DNA of 17,871 bases from NCBI GenBank assembly GCA_027593305.1, contig JAQCJA010000035.1, forward strand, positions 1-17,871. Direction: 5' to 3'. Positions 14,602-17,871 of this stretch are shown here, piece after piece (position 1 is the first letter of the stretch; each line of letters begins with the position of its first letter). This DNA comes from a bacterium. GTDB taxonomy: Bacteria; Latescibacterota; UBA2968; UBA8231. The position numbers were made by a program, and so were the translations under genes. Below the pieces are notes generated by a model, which worked only from the letters and a program-made list of their open reading frames with translations, did not search any database and was not told where the DNA came from.

Positions 14602-15657
14602 ATGTCAGCACAGCTTGAGATCGAGCCTGAAATCAAACGCGCCGCAGCGGCGCCGGCCAACGTCATTGTCCTTGATACAAAGGTGCCAGATACCATCATC
14701 TGGCCCGTTGCCGGAGGCAAGGGAGGCACCGGCAAATCGACACTCACCGCAAATCTGGGTGTCGGGCTGTCGCTGCTGGGGTATAAGGTCATCATTGTTG
14801 ACGGCGACCTGGGTGGCGCCGACCTGCACTTGTTCTTCGATCAGGTCTCTCCTCCAAGGAGCCTGAGCACGTTCCTCACGCGTGAGGTTGGCACGCTGCA
14901 GGATGTCCTGTTGCCGACCCCGAACGAGAATCTGCGGCTCATCTGCGGCGGCAGTGAGTTGGTGGGCATGGCCAATCTGTCCCATGCGGCAAAGACCAAA
15001 CTGATCCGGCACATTCAGAGCCTGGATGCAGACTTCGTGCTTGTTGATCTGGGTGCTGGCTCGGCCTATAACACACTGGACATATTCGCCCTGTCCAACG
15101 AAGGCATCATCGTCACCACACCTGAGCCCCAGGCTCGAGTCGATGCTTACGGGTTTCTCAAGAACACGGTGTACCGGAAATTGAAGCGTCTGTTCGGCAG
15201 GAACGAGCCGATCGCTGACCTGATTGCGCTCTTTGCGCGCGAAGCAGGGCGCAAAAGTGGCCGGATGGAAGACCTGCTCGAGCGCTTGAGTGCCGTTGAT
15301 CCACTGGCAGGGCAGGAAGCCAGGGCGATGCTGGCGGCGTACCGGCCGAAGCTGATCCTCAATCGCGTGCGTTCCAAGCGCCACATCGACGAAGTGCACC
15401 GTTTCGTGCAACTCGTGCGTCAATATCTCTCGACCGAGGTCGAATACGTCGGCTACGTGCGCAACGATGACAAGATTCTCGATGCTTGCGAGCGGCGACG
15501 CCCTGTCGTGCTCAACGCTCCCAAATCCGCCGCCGCGATCGATCTCTACAGCGTTCTCATGAACGGACTCGGTGTGAGTGATCGTCTGCACCGCTTCGAT
15601 GCACGCCACTGCCGGAAACTTGCGCAGGTGGCCAAGGCGGAGGCGAAGTTCTGGTAG
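14602..15657 (+). CDS. MinD/FlhG-type P-loop ATPase
   Basis: This 351-residue protein belongs to the deviant Walker-A (SIMIBI) ATPases. The motif GGKGGTGKST is at residues 38-47, with the signature lysine Lys40 and P-loop Lys45. Switch I is VDGDLGGADLH (67-77), and VDLGAGS (148-154) is the Walker B-like segment. PPRSLSTFLTRE (84-95) and VTTPEPQARVDAYGFLKN (171-188) are typical of the FlhG/FleN-like subgroup found in deltaproteobacteria and related phyla. Such ATPases position or count structures at membranes or poles. No flagellar or division genes are near. There is no clear MinD membrane-targeting helix; the C-terminus (328-351) is basic and helical. A GT9 glycosyltransferase follows after 79 bases, so a role in envelope assembly is possible but inferred. 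MinD proper, FlhG and a plasmid ParA are the alternatives; chromosomal context argues against ParA. Confidence 0.9.
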   Translation: MSAQLEIEPEIKRAAAAPANVIVLDTKVPDTIIWPVAGGKGGTGKSTLTANLGVGLSLLGYKVIIVDGDLGGADLHLFFDQVSPPRSLSTFLTREVGTLQDVLLPTPNENLRLICGGSELVGMANLSHAAKTKLIRHIQSLDADFVLVDLGAGSAYNTLDIFALSNEGIIVTTPEPQARVDAYGFLKNTVYRKLKRLFGRNEPIADLIALFAREAGRKSGRMEDLLERLSAVDPLAGQEARAMLAAYRPKLILNRVRSKRHIDEVHRFVQLVRQYLSTEVEYVGYVRNDDKILDACERRRPVVLNAPKSAAAIDLYSVLMNGLGVSDRLHRFDARHCRKLAQVAKAEAKFW

Positions 15658-15665
15658 CGCCCCCT

Positions 15666-15687
15666 GGCTGCCGCTTCGGGCGCAGCC
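15666..15687 (+). other. Intercistronic RNA hairpin
   Basis: GGCTGC (15666-15671) pairs with GCAGCC (15682-15687), enclosing CTTCGG, which can form a C(UUCG)G tetraloop with a small internal mismatch. It lies eight bases after the MinD-like stop codon. No run of T follows, so it is not a standard intrinsic terminator; it could stabilise or separate the two messages. Confidence 0.35.
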
Positions 15688-15736
15688 GTATCGAGACGGC
15701 CCGTTGGTTGCAGCGCACCACCGGGAGTTGTTATCC

Positions 15737-16822
15737 ATGAATGCTGCGTGGACCAGGGGATCGCTTGCCGAACGCCTGGCCATGCGCTGGCGGGGACCGC
15801 AACAGGCCGCGAGCGAGTCACTCGACATTTTCTCCGAGCTTCGCCGTTCGAAAAAGCTGTTGCTGCTGCCCAACGATCGTGTTGGTGGACTGTTTCTCGG
15901 CGCCACGATCTATCAGTCCCTGCGGCAGCAGTACCCCGATGCGCATATCAGCCTGCTCACGGATGAACGCTGGGCGCCCCTTGCCCGGCAGATTCCATTT
16001 GTTGACCGGGTCCTGTCGACGACTTCGATGCAGAGGGTCTGGTCGCAGGATTTTCGCACGCTCATTGAGCAGCTGCGCACAGAGGCCTTTGACCTGGCAG
16101 TCTCTCTGGGGCCGGACTGCAGTTATCGGGTGGCGCAGTTGTGTGGTCTCAGCGGCGCGCGGCTACGTGTCGGTTTTCAGCGTGAAGGTCTTACCCCATA
16201 CAACGTCGAGATCGTGCGGCGTTCCGCTGGGGACTACGAGGCCGATCAGTATCAGAGCCTGCTGCGCATTCTCGGCCTTGATGTCTGTGGTGAGGTGCAC
16301 TGGACCATTGGTGACGGCAAGGGCAGCCAGTTGCGCGAGCGTTATCTCGACGGTGAGTTTGCCCGAGGCAGCGTCATCGGTATCGATCTGGCCGGGGGCG
16401 AGGGACGGGGAATGAGTGGTCGCCAGCTCGACGACATCGTTGGTCGCGTGATCGAGCGGGGGGCGAGGGCCGTTCTGTTCTTTTCTCTCGCCGAGCGGAA
16501 ACAGGTCAATTATCTTAAGAAAGCGTATGGCAACCGAGTCCTTCCCTTCGAACAGATCGACCTGTCTGGCGTGGCTGCTTTGCTGCAGGGCTGCCGGGCC
16601 CTCATCTCCTGCAACACCGATGTCCTCCACCTGGCGATTTCACTGCAGTTGCCGTGTGTTGCCATCTTCGATGAAGACGCACGGCGCTGGGTCTCAAGCC
16701 GCAACGCGTTGGTCCAAGTCGTTCAGGATCGGGACATCCGAGCCGTGAGCATTACCCAGGTTGTACAGGGCCTCGACCGAGCCCTGAGCCGCTCACCGGC
16801 AGAAGGCTTCGCCGACGCCTGA
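15737..16822 (+). CDS. GT9-family glycosyltransferase (heptosyltransferase-like)
   Basis: The 361-residue product resembles glycosyltransferase family 9, which includes lipopolysaccharide heptosyltransferases WaaC, WaaF and WaaQ. The N-terminal domain starts LLLLPNDRVGGLFLGATIYQ (41-60) and continues with YPDAHISLLTDER, as in family members that open with a phosphate-loop-like RxGD or RxGG. The C-terminal domain has GIDLAGGEGRGMSGRQLDDI (215-234) and CRALISCNTDVLHLAISLQL (286-305) followed by PCVAIF, matching the conserved nucleotide-sugar site (usually DTGxMHLA). The usual Asp-Thr-Gly is changed to Asn-Thr-Asp here, a notable departure that may alter donor choice. The frame extends 53 codons upstream into the MinD-like gene, but ATG 15737 follows GGGAG and starts a normal N-terminus. 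Likely a membrane-associated cytosolic enzyme in envelope glycan synthesis. Confidence 0.85.
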   Translation: MNAAWTRGSLAERLAMRWRGPQQAASESLDIFSELRRSKKLLLLPNDRVGGLFLGATIYQSLRQQYPDAHISLLTDERWAPLARQIPFVDRVLSTTSMQRVWSQDFRTLIEQLRTEAFDLAVSLGPDCSYRVAQLCGLSGARLRVGFQREGLTPYNVEIVRRSAGDYEADQYQSLLRILGLDVCGEVHWTIGDGKGSQLRERYLDGEFARGSVIGIDLAGGEGRGMSGRQLDDIVGRVIERGARAVLFFSLAERKQVNYLKKAYGNRVLPFEQIDLSGVAALLQGCRALISCNTDVLHLAISLQLPCVAIFDEDARRWVSSRNALVQVVQDRDIRAVSITQVVQGLDRALSRSPAEGFADA

Positions 16823-16865
16823 GCAGCGCTGCGCCATAACAGATAAGGATAGAGAGGAACTTCTC

Positions 16866-17048
16866 ATGCAAGAAATGGTCGAGCCTGATCGTACGATTCT
16901 GATCGTGTCGATCGTCGGACTCGTTGTCATTTGGGGCAGTGTGGCCTACCATAAATTCGTGCAAGGTGGCGCTCCCGTAGGTGGCCTCGCCGTGGCCGGT
17001 GCGCAGGTGGCAAAGCCTGACAAACCGCAACGCAAGGGGAAGCGGTGA
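16866..17048 (+). CDS. Small single-span membrane protein (60 residues)
   Basis: ATG 16866 follows GAGAGGAA at good spacing. The product has a short acidic N-terminus (MQEMVEPDR), one hydrophobic span about residues 10-27 (TILIVSIVGLVVIWGSVAY), a Gly/Ala/Val linker, and a strongly basic tail (KPDKPQRKGKR). The positive tail suggests it faces the cytoplasm with the N-terminus outside. I do not recognise the family. It stands 43 bases after the glycosyltransferase and 19 bases before the E2 gene, so it is likely co-transcribed with the latter. A function tied to the dehydrogenase complex is only a guess. Confidence 0.7.
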   Translation: MQEMVEPDRTILIVSIVGLVVIWGSVAYHKFVQGGAPVGGLAVAGAQVAKPDKPQRKGKR

Positions 17049-17067
17049 ACGGGAGGGACGGTAACTG

Positions 17068-17871
17068 ATGGCAACAGAAGTCGTCATGCCCAAACTCGGA
17101 CTGACCATGGAACGGGGGACGATCGGTGCCTGGCTGAAAGCCGAAGGTGATCTCGTCGAACGAGGCGAGGCGCTGCTTGAGGTGGTCACAGACAAGGTGA
17201 CCATGGAGGTCGAAGCGCAGGCTTCCGGAGTTCTTCGGCGTATCTTTGTGCAGGCTGGGGAAGAGGTCGATGTGGCCACTCCCATCGCTGTAATTGCCGC
17301 GGCGGACGAGGAGATCGATCATTTTGGGCCACCCCCAGCGGCACCTGCCATGGCCAGGCCCGTGGCGGCGGCGGCCATTCCGTCCCCCCCGTCCCCCCCG
17401 GTTCTGTCGGCCGCTCAGGTGACGGCCCATGCAGGTGCACATGTCGTGGCCGGTGGTCGTCCACACAGAGCTTCACCCAAGGCTCGCAGAATCGCCGCCG
17501 AACAAGGCATCGACTTGTCACAGGTCGAGGGTTCGGGGCCGTCCGGACGTATCGTCAGTGCAGACGTGGAGGCCCGCAGGGGTGTGGTTGTGGCACAGGT
17601 GCATTCAGCACCCTCTGGTGGGATACCATCTGGCCGGCCCTCCGGGCAGACCGTGGAACTCACGCACCCCCAGAAAATCGCCGCCGAGCGCCTGACCGCC
17701 AGCTACCAGCAAGCACCCCACATCTACCTCGAGACGCCTGTTTCTGCCGTCTGGCTCGAGCAGTTCCGCACGGGATACGCCGCCGAAGGTCGCAAGGTCA
17801 GCTACAACGATCTCATTATCAAAGCTGTGGCCACGGCGCTGCGCGAACACCCGCGTCTGAACAGTCACTTC
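17068..17871 (+). CDS. 2-oxoacid dehydrogenase E2 (dihydrolipoamide acyltransferase), partial
   Basis: This frame starts at ATG 17068 behind GGGAGGG and is open to the right edge, giving 268 residues. Residues 1-78 are a lipoyl domain with the lipoylated lysine Lys43 in EVVTDKVTMEVEA. A Pro/Ala linker (88-130) leads to a peripheral subunit-binding domain, RASPKARRIAAEQGIDLSQV (134-153) with EGSGPSGRIVSADVE after it, which docks E1 or E3. The catalytic acyltransferase domain begins near 198 (THPQKIAAERLTASYQQAPH) and continues past the edge. The active-site His motif near the C-terminus is not seen. It is an E2 of a pyruvate, acetoin or branched-chain complex; the TDKVTMEVEA form is common to pyruvate and acetoin types. 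No E1 gene precedes it, so E1 and E3 may lie beyond the edge or elsewhere. Two C7 runs in the linker (17384-17390 and 17393-17399) are possible slippage sites. Confidence 0.95.
   Translation, partial: MATEVVMPKLGLTMERGTIGAWLKAEGDLVERGEALLEVVTDKVTMEVEAQASGVLRRIFVQAGEEVDVATPIAVIAAADEEIDHFGPPPAAPAMARPVAAAAIPSPPSPPVLSAAQVTAHAGAHVVAGGRPHRASPKARRIAAEQGIDLSQVEGSGPSGRIVSADVEARRGVVVAQVHSAPSGGIPSGRPSGQTVELTHPQKIAAERLTASYQQAPHIYLETPVSAVWLEQFRTGYAAEGRKVSYNDLIIKAVATALREHPRLNSHF

Noticed and set aside
14605..15906. Long minus-strand frame (433 residues) opposite the MinD-like ATPase
   Set aside because: It mirrors the plus-strand gene with its clear P-loop motifs; long antisense frames are expected in GC-rich coding DNA and the translation shows no family features.

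Overview
The window looks like a chromosomal stretch from a GC-rich, Gram-negative, probably uncultured environmental bacterium. Evidence for an outer membrane is indirect: a GT9 (heptosyltransferase-type) glycosyltransferase and a secreted Spy/CpxP-like protein. I could not place the organism more precisely. No rRNA, tRNA, CRISPR array, transposase, integrase or phage gene was seen. Coding density is high and many neighbouring genes overlap by 4 bases (ATGA or GTGA), so the region is packed into a few operons.

Left block (1-6847, minus strand). One operon starts from a near-consensus promoter at about 6908-6936. It encodes a 935-residue glycoside-hydrolase-like protein without a signal peptide, then two proteins I do not recognise (438 and 531 residues), then hemE (uroporphyrinogen decarboxylase), then the first 21 codons of another gene that leaves the window. 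The two unknown proteins seem to share a related C-terminal domain of about 95 residues but have very different low-complexity centres: a 20-residue acidic run in one, and seven DFGRD-type repeats in the other, including an 87-bp tandem duplication. This is the least explained part of the window.

Middle block (7004-12961, plus strand). A HI0933/BaiN-type flavoprotein is transcribed divergently from the left operon. It is followed by an overlapping cluster mocA-like / xdhC / nitrilase-superfamily hydrolase, pointing to maturation of a molybdenum hydroxylase that is not encoded here. Next come a 28-codon ORF, a zinc-finger anti-sigma-like membrane protein and a periplasmic Spy/CpxP-like protein. 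This resembles an ECF sigma / anti-sigma / effector module whose sigma factor is absent. A methyltransferase resembling protein-lysine methyltransferases ends the block.

A short minus-strand pair (12945-14395) encodes a Nudix hydrolase followed, with a 4-base overlap, by a class II-type histone-deacetylase-family amidohydrolase. The deacetylase gene overlaps the methyltransferase gene tail to tail by 17 bases.

Right block (14602-17871, plus strand). It holds a MinD/FlhG-type ATPase behind a TTGACA promoter, a GT9-family glycosyltransferase, a 60-residue single-span membrane protein, and the first 268 residues of a 2-oxoacid dehydrogenase E2 subunit with lipoyl and peripheral-subunit-binding domains, cut by the window end. 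All assignments come from reading motifs by eye; no database search was run.
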